NCBI GenBank assembly: GCA_903903925.1
Contig: CAIVAU010000048.1
Coordinates: 57,050-121,049, forward strand
DNA: 64,000 nucleotides
From: an uncultured cyanobacterium
GTDB taxonomy: Bacteria > Cyanobacteriota > Cyanobacteriia > Cyanobacteriales > Nostocaceae
Direction of reading: 5' to 3'
Below are positions 1 to 7,122 of this stretch, piece after piece; position 1 is the stretch's first letter, and every line of letters begins with the position of its first letter. Made by a program: the position numbers and the translations under genes. The notes beneath the pieces were generated by a model. It saw nothing but the letters and a program-made list of their open reading frames with translations, did no database searches and was not told where the DNA came from.

Positions 1-2
1 GG

Positions 3-71
3 TTAATATTTCCCGATATTGTGGAGCTGATGGCAAAAATTGAGCGATCAGTAGTTTCGTTCATCAGATAG
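3..71 (+). CDS. 3' end of an unidentified gene cut by the window edge
   Basis: One frame is open from the first bases to a TAG stop at 69-71 and gives about 22 residues rich in hydrophobic and charged residues, ending FIR. It lies 17 bases before the next gene on the same strand, so it could be the tail of an upstream operon member. The fragment is too short to assign a family, and it may be chance. Confidence 0.35.
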   Translation, partial: LIFPDIVELMAKIERSVVSFIR

Positions 72-88
72 ACGTTAAGTGAGGGATC

Positions 89-760
89 ATGATGAATTGG
101 TTAATTGCAACAATTAAGATCGGGCTAGCAGCTGCTGTCGCAACAACATTTGACGATAACATTTATCTGACGGCCTTCTTCAGCGGGGTTAATCGTACTT
201 TTCGTCCTAAGCATGTTGTGGTTGGTGAGCTTCTAGGATTCACGGCATTAGTGATAGTAAGTTTGCTTGGTTTCCTAGTGGGGCTAGCGATTCCATCAAC
301 TTGGACTGGTCTACTGGGGATTCTGCCGATACTCATTGGCTTAAACAATTTGTTCAACCTTAATAAGGATGACTCAGCCGAAGATAAATCAGCCAATCTG
401 AAAATAAACTCTAAATTTAGAGGATTTGATTCTCGAAAGCGATCTTACTGGGATGTCATCCGCGATCCCCAAACCTATCGCGTTTCTGCAGTCACAATTG
501 CCAACGGCGGTAACAATCTTGGGATCTATGTTCCCCTCTTTGCCACTAGCTCAATCCAAAATCTGGCTGTGATCATACCAGTTTGCTATTTCATTGTTTT
601 CTGCTGGCTGTTTATGTCTTATACTCTAACTCATCAACCCGGTATCGCTTTAATACTCAGCCGTTATGCTCGCAAAATTTTCCCCTTCGTGCTGATGTGG
701 CTGGGTTTCAGAATTTTGTTAGACAGCAAATCCTATACTCTTTTTCTACCGAATTCTTGA
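89..760 (+). CDS. CadD-like cadmium resistance / small-cation transporter
   Basis: This 223-residue integral membrane protein resembles the cadmium resistance transporter (Cad, PF03596) family, which is thought to export Cd2+ or related cations. The N-terminal helix carries the family-like stretch AAVATTFDDN (about residues 15-24), with acidic residues inside the membrane. Five or so hydrophobic segments follow: about 5-25, 45-68, 70-90, 150-180 and 195-215. A charged cytoplasmic loop of about residues 92-120 separates the two halves. Translation probably starts at 89 or at the adjacent ATG at 92; GAGGG lies just upstream. Substrate is not readable from sequence. A 170-base gap holding a shared regulatory element separates it from the 6-phosphogluconate dehydrogenase gene. 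Confidence 0.75.
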   Translation: MMNWLIATIKIGLAAAVATTFDDNIYLTAFFSGVNRTFRPKHVVVGELLGFTALVIVSLLGFLVGLAIPSTWTGLLGILPILIGLNNLFNLNKDDSAEDKSANLKINSKFRGFDSRKRSYWDVIRDPQTYRVSAVTIANGGNNLGIYVPLFATSSIQNLAVIIPVCYFIVFCWLFMSYTLTHQPGIALILSRYARKIFPFVLMWLGFRILLDSKSYTLFLPNS

Positions 761-795
761 GAGCGTCAGAAGCATCAATCTGTGTAACGATTTAA

Positions 796-880
796 ATGTT
801 TTTAATACAACATATACAAGTTATACGCTATTCAAACACTGGCTCAAACATGATTTCTAACAACAGTGTGTCATACTCAC
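796..880 (+). promoter_or_regulatory. Shared intergenic element, copy A (upstream of gnd)
   Basis: An 85-base stretch nearly colinear with the stretch at 23511-23592 and with the reverse complement of 14941-15030. Shared blocks are a TTATAC-rich left part, then CAAACATGATTTCTAAC, then GTGTCATACTCAC. It ends 50 bases before the gnd start codon. An in-frame ATG at 796 is inside the element and is not taken as the gene start. Confidence 0.6.
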
Positions 881-930
881 TCTTGGTCAGAAGCCCCCTT
901 CCCCTACTCAAAAATTCACGAGGAAAAACA

Positions 931-1950
931 ATGCAACTTGGTGTCATTGGTCTAGGTCGTATGGGCGCAAATATCGTCCGGCGGTTACTGCAAAACAAGC
1001 ATGAGTGTGTTGTGTTCAACCGCACGCCTGACAAAGTAAAACAGCTTACCTCCGAAGGGGCGAAAGGAGCCTATGACCTAGATGATTTTGTGCAAAAGCT
1101 CAATCAGCCCCGTGCCATCTGGTTAATGATACCCGCTGGAGATCCCACTGAGCACATGGTCAAGGAACTGGCAGAAAAACTAGATTCAGGTGACATCTTG
1201 ATTGATGGTGGCAACTCCTACTACATCGACGATATTCGACGGGCGCATGATCTGGCACAAAAGGGCATTCATTACCTGGATGTGGGTACCAGTGGCGGAG
1301 TCTGGGGACTAGAGCGTGGTTACTGCATGATGATTGGTGGACCCCTGGTTGCAGTTCAGTCTCTTGACCCCATTTTTAAGTCGCTGGCTCCCGGACAAGG
1401 GGATATTCCGCGTACCCCTGGACGAGAAAAGGTGGGTGGTACGGTGGAATTCGGCTATTTGCACTGTGGTTCTAATGGGGCTGGGCACTTCGTCAAGATG
1501 GTGCATAACGGGATTGAATATGGGTTGATGGCAGCCTACGCAGAGGGACTCAATATTCTGCATCATGCCAATATTGGCAACCAAAATCGTGCCACCAATG
1601 CCGAAACTAGCCCACTCCGCAATCCTGAATACTATCAGTACGACTTGAACCTGCCGGATATTGTCGAAGTTTGGCGGCGAGGTAGTGTAGTTGCCTCGTG
1701 GTTGCTGGATCTGACCGCGATCGCATTACTGGAACAACCCGATTTAGCAACATTTGCCGGTCGTGTATCGGATTCGGGCGAAGGCCGCTGGACGATTACA
1801 GCCGCAATTGATCAAGGAACCCCCGTTCCGGTTCTCAGCGCCGCCCTGTATCAGCGGTTTAGCTCACGTGGTGAAGATGATTTTGCTGACAAGCTCCTTT
1901 CTGCGATGCGCTTCCAGTTTGGTGGACATGTTGAGCAACACACAGAGTAA
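931..1950 (+). CDS. gnd: 6-phosphogluconate dehydrogenase, decarboxylating, short (GntZ/YqeC-like) type
   Basis: The enzyme oxidises and decarboxylates 6-phosphogluconate to ribulose 5-phosphate in the oxidative pentose phosphate pathway, in the cytoplasm. The 339-residue protein opens with a Rossmann dinucleotide motif GLGRMG (residues 7-12). It continues with [11 protein letters not shown] and the substrate-binding [14 protein letters not shown], then [13 protein letters not shown] with the catalytic Lys. At about 340 residues it belongs to the short class, often NAD-dependent, not the roughly 470-residue cyanobacterial Gnd. The start at 931 is chosen because GAGGA lies 8 bases upstream and the Rossmann fold begins there; an upstream in-frame ATG would add 45 unrelated residues. 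It may supply pentose phosphate to the phosphoketolase encoded at 38.8-41.2 kb. Confidence 0.9.
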   Translation: MQLGVIGLGRMGANIVRRLLQNKHECVVFNRTPDKVKQLTSEGAKGAYDLDDFVQKLNQPRAIWLMIPAGDPTEHMVKELAEKLDSGDILIDGGNSYYIDDIRRAHDLAQKGIHYLDVGTSGGVWGLERGYCMMIGGPLVAVQSLDPIFKSLAPGQGDIPRTPGREKVGGTVEFGYLHCGSNGAGHFVKMVHNGIEYGLMAAYAEGLNILHHANIGNQNRATNAETSPLRNPEYYQYDLNLPDIVEVWRRGSVVASWLLDLTAIALLEQPDLATFAGRVSDSGEGRWTITAAIDQGTPVPVLSAALYQRFSSRGEDDFADKLLSAMRFQFGGHVEQHTE

Positions 1951-2048
1951 CACTCAACCAAAACAAGCTGAATTGAAACTCTAAAATCTCATGTATGGCA
2001 GTAAATGGTATAATATTTGTACCATTATCATCCAAAAGAGTGAAAACC

Positions 2049-2306
2049 ATGCCACGCCTAGATTTAGGTAATCCCTATGATTACTATGTCCAGGTATTAA
2101 TTGATAGTGGACTTTACAGCACCTACACGGAAGTTGTGAAGGATGCGTTGCGCCAGCACATGGATTCCCACACCGAAAGCAAACGTATAGCATTATTCCA
2201 TGCTGCCATTGCTGAAGGAGAAGCCGACATCCAGGCAGGACGCGTTGTGCCTTACAGCCCAGCATTGATTGACCGTTTGACCGCAGAAGTGCTTGAAGGT
2301 AAATAA
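2049..2306 (+). CDS. ParD-like ribbon-helix-helix antitoxin, now without its toxin
   Basis: An 85-residue protein with the ParD layout: an N-terminal part leading into a helix with STYTEVVKDALRQH (about residues 24-37, the ribbon-helix-helix DNA-binding part), then a charged C-terminal toxin-binding helix ending AGRVVPYSPALIDRLTAEV. In intact modules the ParE toxin gene overlaps or follows immediately. Here only the last 22 codons of such a toxin remain (2308-2376), so the antitoxin is an orphan. The start at 2049 is preferred because an upstream in-frame ATG at 1995 adds residues unlike the family. It may still bind its own promoter or neutralise other ParE proteins. Confidence 0.75.
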   Translation: MPRLDLGNPYDYYVQVLIDSGLYSTYTEVVKDALRQHMDSHTESKRIALFHAAIAEGEADIQAGRVVPYSPALIDRLTAEVLEGK

Positions 2307-2307
2307 G

Positions 2308-2376
2308 GATCAGACGGTCTATGTGGTGACCATTCTACACAGCAGAATGGATTTCTCACGCCATCTGGAAGAATAG
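2308..2376 (+). pseudogene. Stump of a ParE/RelE toxin gene (C-terminal 22 codons)
   Basis: Directly after the antitoxin stop, one frame reads DQTVYVVTILHSRMDFSRHL plus two Glu and a TAG. This is the typical C-terminal beta strand and tail of ParE/RelE toxins (pattern VxVxxVLHxxRD). No start codon and no N-terminal 70 or so residues remain, so an internal deletion appears to have fused the toxin tail to the antitoxin end. Confidence 0.6.
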
Positions 2377-2409
2377 TAAGGCTGTATAGCCTCTACCAAA
2401 CGTTGTTTG

Positions 2410-2904
2410 TTATTTGTTTATAGATTCATCATTTTTCACAACCAGAACAGAGCAAGTCGCGTGATGAACCACATGATTACTAACGCTGCCTGTGAAAAAC
2501 TCTGCGATCGCGCCTTGGTCATGCCGACCTAGGATGATCAGTGAGGCATCCCATTGTTTTGCAGTATCGCAAATCGTTACGCCTGGATCGCCAAACTGAT
2601 GCTGATATTCAGTTGGAATGTTCAGTGCAATTGCTTGTTGATAGCGGGTTTGTAGCCAGTCTGTTGCCTGTTGGGTTTGGGTCTGAAGCGTTTCGCCGCC
2701 GAATTGAGAAAATCCAGGATAGGTTGGATAGAGTCCGAACATAGTTCCCGATTCAATAGGGAACTCAAGCCCAGCTATATTGACAAGGCAGTATAGGATC
2801 ATCAAATTAGCCTGTTCCTTTTGCGCCAAATTGAGTGCTTGCTCGAACACTGTGGACGTTAGGGGAGAAGGATTAATGGCAACCAAAATTCGTTTAAAGT
2901 TCAT
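2410..2904 (-). CDS. Universal stress protein (UspA family)
   Basis: A single-domain UspA protein. These are small cytoplasmic alpha/beta proteins, some ATP-binding, induced by stress and involved in survival and signalling. The start at 2904 places the family N-terminus MNFKRILVAINPS at residue 1. In-frame starts at 2922 and 2985 are possible but add residues unlike the family. The C-terminal half has LIILGRHDQG, then GSVSNHVVHHATCSVLVV, matching the family nucleotide-binding pattern G-2X-G-9X-G(S/T) only partly, so ATP binding is uncertain. It is divergent from the small gene at 3255. The shared element at 3080-3125 lies in the gap but points away from this gene. Confidence 0.85.
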   Translation of the reverse strand: MNFKRILVAINPSPLTSTVFEQALNLAQKEQANLMILYCLVNIAGLEFPIESGTMFGLYPTYPGFSQFGGETLQTQTQQATDWLQTRYQQAIALNIPTEYQHQFGDPGVTICDTAKQWDASLIILGRHDQGAIAEFFTGSVSNHVVHHATCSVLVVKNDESINK

Positions 2905-3079
2905 GGCTTTGTTCGTCTGCATAAATTTATTGCTGAACCCAATCACAATCAAATCGAGTCGCGGTAATTTCTGAGCTTTGCTCAATACTCGTCGAATTCA
3001 AGAAACTTCGCTTCTAGCTTTGTCTGAACCAAGAGCTATGGTTTTTTTCGTCGTCAATTGAATGTTCACAAAAGTTACC

Positions 3080-3125
3080 GAATATAACCTCTACCTTTTG
3101 AAGGTTTTAGTAGAACTTATACGCT
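3080..3125 (+). promoter_or_regulatory. Shared intergenic element, copy F (upstream of a 58-residue gene)
   Basis: Contains ACCTCTACCTTTTGAA followed by GTTTTAGTAGAACTTATAC. The same two blocks with the same spacing occur at 42041-42080, and the second block occurs at 23513-23531. The surrounding gap 2986-3254 has no other gene. A partial match to the right half (CTGTCATGCTG) lies near 3215. Confidence 0.55.
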
Positions 3126-3254
3126 TGCGGCTGAAATGCTTGTAGGACATTTGACACTTTTGTTAATTTTTATATTGTAGTTAAACAAATAACCCCAGAA
3201 ATGAAACATCACTCTGTCATGCTGTAGGAAAACCAATAAGATATCATATCAAAC

Positions 3255-3431
3255 ATGACTATTCAAATTAAAGTTGAAGGCAAGAACACTCCGTTCACGC
3301 TGAATTGGGAAGATCGGCGCTGGCAGTCTTTGGAGGAACAGAAGGAGAGTGATTTTCCGTTGATCGTAGTTGTCGATAGCAAGCGCTATGAGCTGTATTC
3401 AGATGGAACCTTCGCCGAAGTGGAGAGGTAA
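3255..3431 (+). CDS. Small hypothetical protein, 58 residues
   Basis: The gene encodes a compact protein beginning MTIQIKVEGK, with alternating polar and hydrophobic residues, a central charged helix (WEDRRWQSLEEQKE) and a beta-like FPLIVVVDSKRYELY. It looks like a small beta-rich fold, not random coding. No signal peptide or membrane segment is present and I do not recognise the family. It lies about 130 bases downstream of shared element copy F, which suggests regulated expression. No strong ribosome binding site is visible. Confidence 0.55.
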   Translation: MTIQIKVEGKNTPFTLNWEDRRWQSLEEQKESDFPLIVVVDSKRYELYSDGTFAEVER

Positions 3432-3514
3432 GAATCAAAGCAAGGGTCATGATGGCAGAACCATTGTGCCCCCTTTGACAATGGGTACATCCCAGTTTTG
3501 CAAAAAAATGATCA

Positions 3515-3568
3515 GGCTACAAGCGAGCAAGATGCTCGCACTACAAATTTACGAAAATGGGATGCACC
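3515..3568 (-). repeat. Dispersed palindromic repeat, copy 1
   Basis: Contains the hairpin GCGAGCA-AGA-TGCTCGC (3523-3539) embedded in flanks that reappear in inverse orientation at 30561-30613. Both copies share the sequence reading GTAAATTTGTAGTGCGAGCA on the opposite strand. It is a mobile-type interspersed repeat, not a gene. Confidence 0.7.
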
Positions 3569-3578
3569 CTTTAAGAAT

Positions 3579-3722
3579 TTAGTTGAATTTTAAATTCAAA
3601 AAATTAGCTGCGCCTGGAAGATTTAGCAAATGATTTCCAATCATCTCTAAAGAATAAATTTCTGGTAATGCTGCCGGATAGAGGACGTTGGCGTCAAACA
3701 GTGCAGTGAATGTAGTTTGCAC
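3579..3722 (-). pseudogene. Truncated PIN-domain (VapC-like) toxin
   Basis: Two bases after the antitoxin stop at 3725, a GTG opens a frame reading VQTTFTALFDANVLYPA, the exact style of a PIN-domain N-terminus with its first catalytic Asp (FDANVLYP). After about 17 residues the sequence loses family character and stops at codon 48, whereas PIN toxins have about 130-190 residues. The gene is therefore a stump, probably inactive as a nuclease because the remaining acidic residues are missing. Confidence 0.65.
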
Positions 3723-3724
3723 GG

Positions 3725-4186
3725 CTAGTAAAGACCGAGCTTTTGATCGAGTTCCACCATTGCATCAATTGTTTCTCGTCGCTTAGCCCGATTCCGCTCC
3801 TTGTACTCCATAAGGTCTTGAAATGGTATACGCCGATGCGTTCCTACCTTTCTGCACGGAAGAACATTCTTGTCGAGAAGTTCGTCGATCAGGAATTTCC
3901 GCGAGACGTTAAGCAAATCGGCAGCTTCCTGGGTGGTAAGCTCGGCGTGGACTGGGACGAGGGTCACCGCGTTCCCCGCTGCCATATGCGTGAGTACATC
4001 AATTAAGAGTCGAACTGATGACTTCGGTAACTCCACGTCAATGCCCTTGTCCGGAATCTGCACCTTCAGACTTCCCTCGACATTCTGCCATACGGTCGCA
4101 AGCGAGCGGCTAGACTCCTTGGCTAATCGAATCTCGTCCCTGGATGGTAGGGTGGGTTCGGTGGGGGGAAGTGAAGAGTAAGGCAT
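3725..4186 (-). CDS. Excisionase-type helix-turn-helix antitoxin of a PIN toxin module
   Basis: A 153-residue protein with an excisionase/MerR-like helix-turn-helix at about residues 84-128 (LTTQEAADLLNVSRKFLIDE ... HRRIPFQDL). An N-terminal half with a beta-rich motif (SLKVQIPDKGIDVELPKSSV) precedes it. This architecture is typical of antitoxins encoded immediately upstream of PIN-domain toxins. The toxin gene follows after two bases but is truncated (3579-3722), so this is an orphan antitoxin. It may autoregulate its promoter. The upstream gap contains a helicase stump on the same strand. Confidence 0.75.
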   Translation of the reverse strand: MPYSSLPPTEPTLPSRDEIRLAKESSRSLATVWQNVEGSLKVQIPDKGIDVELPKSSVRLLIDVLTHMAAGNAVTLVPVHAELTTQEAADLLNVSRKFLIDELLDKNVLPCRKVGTHRRIPFQDLMEYKERNRAKRRETIDAMVELDQKLGLY

Positions 4187-4261
4187 GGAAGGCTCTATGT
4201 TGCGAGTTTATCATCATCATAAGCCATAAACGATATAAACGCAATAATTGATATAAATGAT

Positions 4262-4373
4262 TCTTTCTGGCGTGTCCCGCCAGTTCTTGCACAGGACGCA
4301 AAGAAGACCAGCCCAAGTGGGAGACAATTGCTTGTTGTAGGCGGGGGGGGAAACGTGCAAAGGCAGAAGACAT
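4262..4373 (-). pseudogene. N-terminal stump of a DEAD/DEAH-type helicase
   Basis: The frame starting at 4373 reads MSSAFARFPPRLQQAIVSHL, then GWSSLRPVQELAG. This matches the N-terminal Q-motif-like region of large DEAD/DEAH helicases (pattern GWxxLRPVQ). After about 37 residues it runs into unrelated sequence, with no Walker motifs. A homologous fragment with an in-frame stop is present at 43169-43216. Confidence 0.55.
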
Positions 4374-4442
4374 AGTTAGATTTTGGATGTTAAAATTCCA
4401 CTGTACCTCTCAAAAGTGCGTTACACCCGCCATAGAACAACA

Positions 4443-4619
4443 ATGCTACGAACCATTGAAGGAATTTACAAAAACGGCAAAATCGAACTTACCGAAACAC
4501 CAATTGACATTACTGAAAGCCGAGTTTTTGTAACTTTCTTAGAAACCAAACCAACCACTTGGTCGGAAATTATTATGCAACATCGAGGTATACCTCACTG
4601 TGACAGTGGTAGCGTGTAG
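4443..4619 (+). CDS. AF2212-like (DUF104) antitoxin-type small protein
   Basis: A 58-residue protein beginning MLRTIEGIYKNGKIELTETP, the signature of the DUF104/AF2212-like family of small beta-barrel antitoxins that usually pair with a PIN toxin. The start at 4443 is preferred over 4383 because the family N-terminus begins here. No PIN toxin follows; the next gene is a ParD antitoxin 79 bases on. It is either an orphan antitoxin or a part of a mixed toxin-antitoxin patch. Confidence 0.65.
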   Translation: MLRTIEGIYKNGKIELTETPIDITESRVFVTFLETKPTTWSEIIMQHRGIPHCDSGSV

Positions 4620-4698
4620 CAATTTTACAGCTTGCGGATTTTAGTATGAATAAGTGTGAATATGTGATACTTTTGCTAAAAGCAAAGGAGAACATAGC

Positions 4699-4971
4699 AT
4701 GACACAAATTGAACGTATGACGGTTGCACTGCCTATGGAAATGGCAGTAGTTATCAGAGAAGCCGTGGAATCAGGAGATTACGCTTCTAGTAGTGAAGTA
4801 TTCCGTGATGCTATCCGAGATTGGAAGCACAAACGCCAGCTACAACGTCAGGAAGTAGCCCATATTTTATCAGGAGTACAACAGGGGCTTGCTGATCTAC
4901 AAGCAGGACGTGTCAAGCCAGCAGAGGAAGTATTGAGTCGCCTTGAAGAAAAATACCAAGGAATGTTGTAA
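4699..4971 (+). CDS. ParD-type ribbon-helix-helix antitoxin
   Basis: A 90-residue protein with an N-terminal ribbon-helix-helix (MTVALPMEMAVVIREAVESG, then YASSSEVFRDAIRDW) and a charged C-terminal segment (LADLQAGRVKPAEEVLSRL) that clamps ParE. The start has AAAGGAG 6-8 bases upstream. The toxin gene starts 5 bases after its stop, the usual cotranscribed order. It is expected to neutralise the adjacent ParE and to repress the operon. Confidence 0.85.
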   Translation: MTQIERMTVALPMEMAVVIREAVESGDYASSSEVFRDAIRDWKHKRQLQRQEVAHILSGVQQGLADLQAGRVKPAEEVLSRLEEKYQGML

Positions 4972-4976
4972 TTTTC

Positions 4977-5303
4977 ATGTCCTGCATTTTTACCGCACGT
5001 AGTGAAGAAGACCTTGAACAAATTGCAGACTATATTGCTATAGACAACCCTATGCGTGCGATCTCCTTTGTGCAGGAGATTAGAAAGCGTTGCGAACGGA
5101 TTGCTGATGTGCCACGAGGCTATGCACTTGCACCAGAATATGGCGATGATATTCGCAAGGTTTCATTTGGTAATTATCTCATTTTATACATCGTTCAGGA
5201 AGAAGATGTCATCATGGGGTTCCGCCGGGATACGCGCAAAACAGGACACGTTGTAAATTTTTGTTGCGGAACGTGTTTTATTGATTTACTAACTTGCCCA
5301 TAA
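4977..5303 (+). CDS. ParE-type toxin, C-terminus probably altered
   Basis: ParE toxins of the RelE superfold usually poison DNA gyrase. The first 82 or so residues are family-like: MSCIFTARSEEDLEQIADYI, then a helix with FVQEIRKRCERIADVP, and FGNYLILYIVQEEDV. Typical ParE proteins end with a strand resembling VLHGARD at about 95-100 residues. Here the tail from about residue 83 reads MGFRRDTRKTGHVVNFCCGT and runs to residue 108 without family character. A neighbouring frame contains GIRAKQDTL followed by a stop at the expected length, so a one-base frameshift is likely. The protein may be inactive or attenuated. Confidence 0.7.
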   Translation: MSCIFTARSEEDLEQIADYIAIDNPMRAISFVQEIRKRCERIADVPRGYALAPEYGDDIRKVSFGNYLILYIVQEEDVIMGFRRDTRKTGHVVNFCCGTCFIDLLTCP

Positions 5304-5519
5304 ATGGTAATAGCAATCAAAGTTTTGCACGCTAAAATCAACTCTTCACCCCTTTCAATGCCTCAAGCTTGCTCATAAACAATCATTTTGGGTGATGTTT
5401 TCATATTCAGCCAACATCAAAGCCACGACTTGAAACGACGGCAAATCAATGGTTATGACTCTTTTTTATTACAAAACTTTACAACGTGTCTCAATTTGCA
5501 CGTATCCCGGCTTATCCCC

Positions 5520-5702
5520 CTATTCATCTTCATCTCCTGATGGTCGTTCGCTCTCGCTTTGTTGGGCGTTCCATTCCAAAACAATACGCTCTAACATTTC
5601 AGTCTGGGTACAGTTATTTACAGCAGCGTATTGTTCAATTAGCTCTATGACTTTAGGACTAATGAGGCGTATATCTAGTAGGTTATTTCTTGCCATTTCC
5701 AT
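5520..5702 (-). CDS. Small ribbon-helix-helix-like protein
   Basis: A 60-residue product with the pattern NNLLDIRLISPKVIELIEQY, then NNCTQTEMLERIVLEW: a short strand, a helix, a turn and a second helix, as in Arc/CopG DNA-binding proteins. A polar acidic tail follows. The start could be 5702 or the second Met at 5696. No partner toxin is recognisable in the 216 bases downstream. It fits the surrounding cluster of antitoxin genes. Confidence 0.5.
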   Translation of the reverse strand: MEMARNNLLDIRLISPKVIELIEQYAAVNNCTQTEMLERIVLEWNAQQSESERPSGDEDE

Positions 5703-5831
5703 AATCTTTTACCCTTACTTCCTTCCTGGTCAAAAATTACCTAAATCTCTCTAACTCAAATCTCCCTTTCCTCTGCGCCTCTGCGGTTAATTAGATAGAT
5801 AATCTAAAGGGCGGAAAGGGAGTAATTTCCT

Positions 5832-7106
5832 TTATTGCAACGGTATTTCAGCATCCGCAGGCATTCCCGGTTTTGCTAGTCTGTCCGGGTTCTCCAGGTT
5901 CAGTTTCAGACCAAACACCTGTTGAACTCGATCGCTCTGAAAATAAACGTTCTCTGGGGTAAACGATGCTTTTGAATCTATAGCAGCAACACTCGCCTTG
6001 AAAGAATGTTGGTGTTTGGGATCGTTATCTAAATAAACACGAGCAAGTTGTCCGACGCGAACTTGAACAATTTGCCCATCCGGAATAAAGCCCCGCATGT
6101 AAACTTGCTTCAAGTCTACAACTCTCAGCAACGGACGGGATGGCAGAACCACTGTACCTGGTTCAACACTCCGTGTCGTGATCACACCATCGATCGGGCT
6201 TTTCACTATCAGATCGTTCAACCGACTCTGAATCAGTTGTTGATTCGCTTGGGCAGTTTTCACGTCAGATTGCGCGGCTGCTAGTGTGTTACCTGCCTGT
6301 TCTCGTTGCGTCTGCAATCGACTGACATTACTTTCTTGTCTCCCTGGATTGAGGGCTGTGGTTTGTGCTTGCGTCAATTTTGCCTGAGCAATGTTAACGG
6401 CTTTTTGTGAAGCTTCAACAGCAGCTAAACGGCTTTGCAGAACAGCCTTTGCAGTATTGTAAACAGTTTGCGCCACGTCATAGCGCTGTTGGGTTTCGGC
6501 TCCTTCGAGAGCAAGATGGGCATAGCGATCGCGATCTACCCGCCCCTGTTCAAGTAATGCTCGCGCTTCTTGGACTCGTGCTTGTTCTTGTTTCACGACA
6601 GCCTGTGCGGTTGAGACGAGGGCTTCACCTTCAGCAACTTTGCCTTGGGTATCGCCCTTGGACTGCTGTAAGTTCAGATTCCCATCTACCAGTTGCTCTT
6701 CGAGAACAGAGATTTGCAACCGGGCATTGGCTTCTCGTTGTTTTGCAGCACTCACCTGTGCTATTGCAGCTCTCAGTTCAGATTGCACTTCTTCATCACT
6801 CAGACGCACTAAGAGTTGTCCTTTTTTCACTGTGTCTCCTTCGCGCACAGTGATTTCTTCAACGCGACCTGTGCCCTTGGTACTGACATCGGTTTCATAG
6901 CCTTCAATCCGCCCATTAAATTGAATTAGATTTGCAGGTTTGGGGCGAAAAAACAAGTACCAGACCCCTGTTCCGACAGCTATAATTATAACAGTTCCCC
7001 CCAAAATCCACAGCCACCGACGGGGTTTTTTTGGAGTTGGCAATTTTGGCTCGTCTGACGTTTTTATAGCTGTAATAGGTTTTGAGGCATTGATTGTCTG
7101 TGACAT
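5832..7106 (-). CDS. HlyD-type periplasmic adaptor of an ABC exporter (YbhG-like)
   Basis: The 424-residue protein links an inner-membrane ABC exporter to an outer-membrane channel. It has a cytoplasmic Pro/Lys-rich N-terminus, one membrane segment at about residues 31-52, a lipoyl-like half (INTGR-type strands around 65-110), a long coiled-coil hairpin rich in Ala and Gln (about 110-280) and a closing lipoyl/beta-barrel half with VKSPIDGVITTRSVEPGTVV. It is the last gene of the four-gene run and starts 16 bases after the second permease stop. Substrates of related YbhFSR systems include drugs and Na+/Li+; this one's substrate cannot be read from sequence. Confidence 0.88.
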   Translation of the reverse strand: MSQTINASKPITAIKTSDEPKLPTPKKPRRWLWILGGTVIIIAVGTGVWYLFFRPKPANLIQFNGRIEGYETDVSTKGTGRVEEITVREGDTVKKGQLLVRLSDEEVQSELRAAIAQVSAAKQREANARLQISVLEEQLVDGNLNLQQSKGDTQGKVAEGEALVSTAQAVVKQEQARVQEARALLEQGRVDRDRYAHLALEGAETQQRYDVAQTVYNTAKAVLQSRLAAVEASQKAVNIAQAKLTQAQTTALNPGRQESNVSRLQTQREQAGNTLAAAQSDVKTAQANQQLIQSRLNDLIVKSPIDGVITTRSVEPGTVVLPSRPLLRVVDLKQVYMRGFIPDGQIVQVRVGQLARVYLDNDPKHQHSFKASVAAIDSKASFTPENVYFQSDRVQQVFGLKLNLENPDRLAKPGMPADAEIPLQ

Positions 7107-7122
7107 AAAATACTACCCTGAG

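Noticed and set aside
796..930. 45-codon N-terminal extension of the 6-phosphogluconate dehydrogenase
   Set aside because: It lies in the shared regulatory element, has no family similarity, and a better start with a ribosome binding site is at 931.
3370..3582. Plus-strand open frame of 70 codons
   Set aside because: It overlaps the 58-residue gene and runs through the palindromic repeat; no coding character.
5373..5462. Minus-strand frame reading ITIDLPSFQVVALMLAEYEN before a stop
   Set aside because: Looks slightly protein-like but has no start codon and only about 28 codons; may be debris, not supportable.
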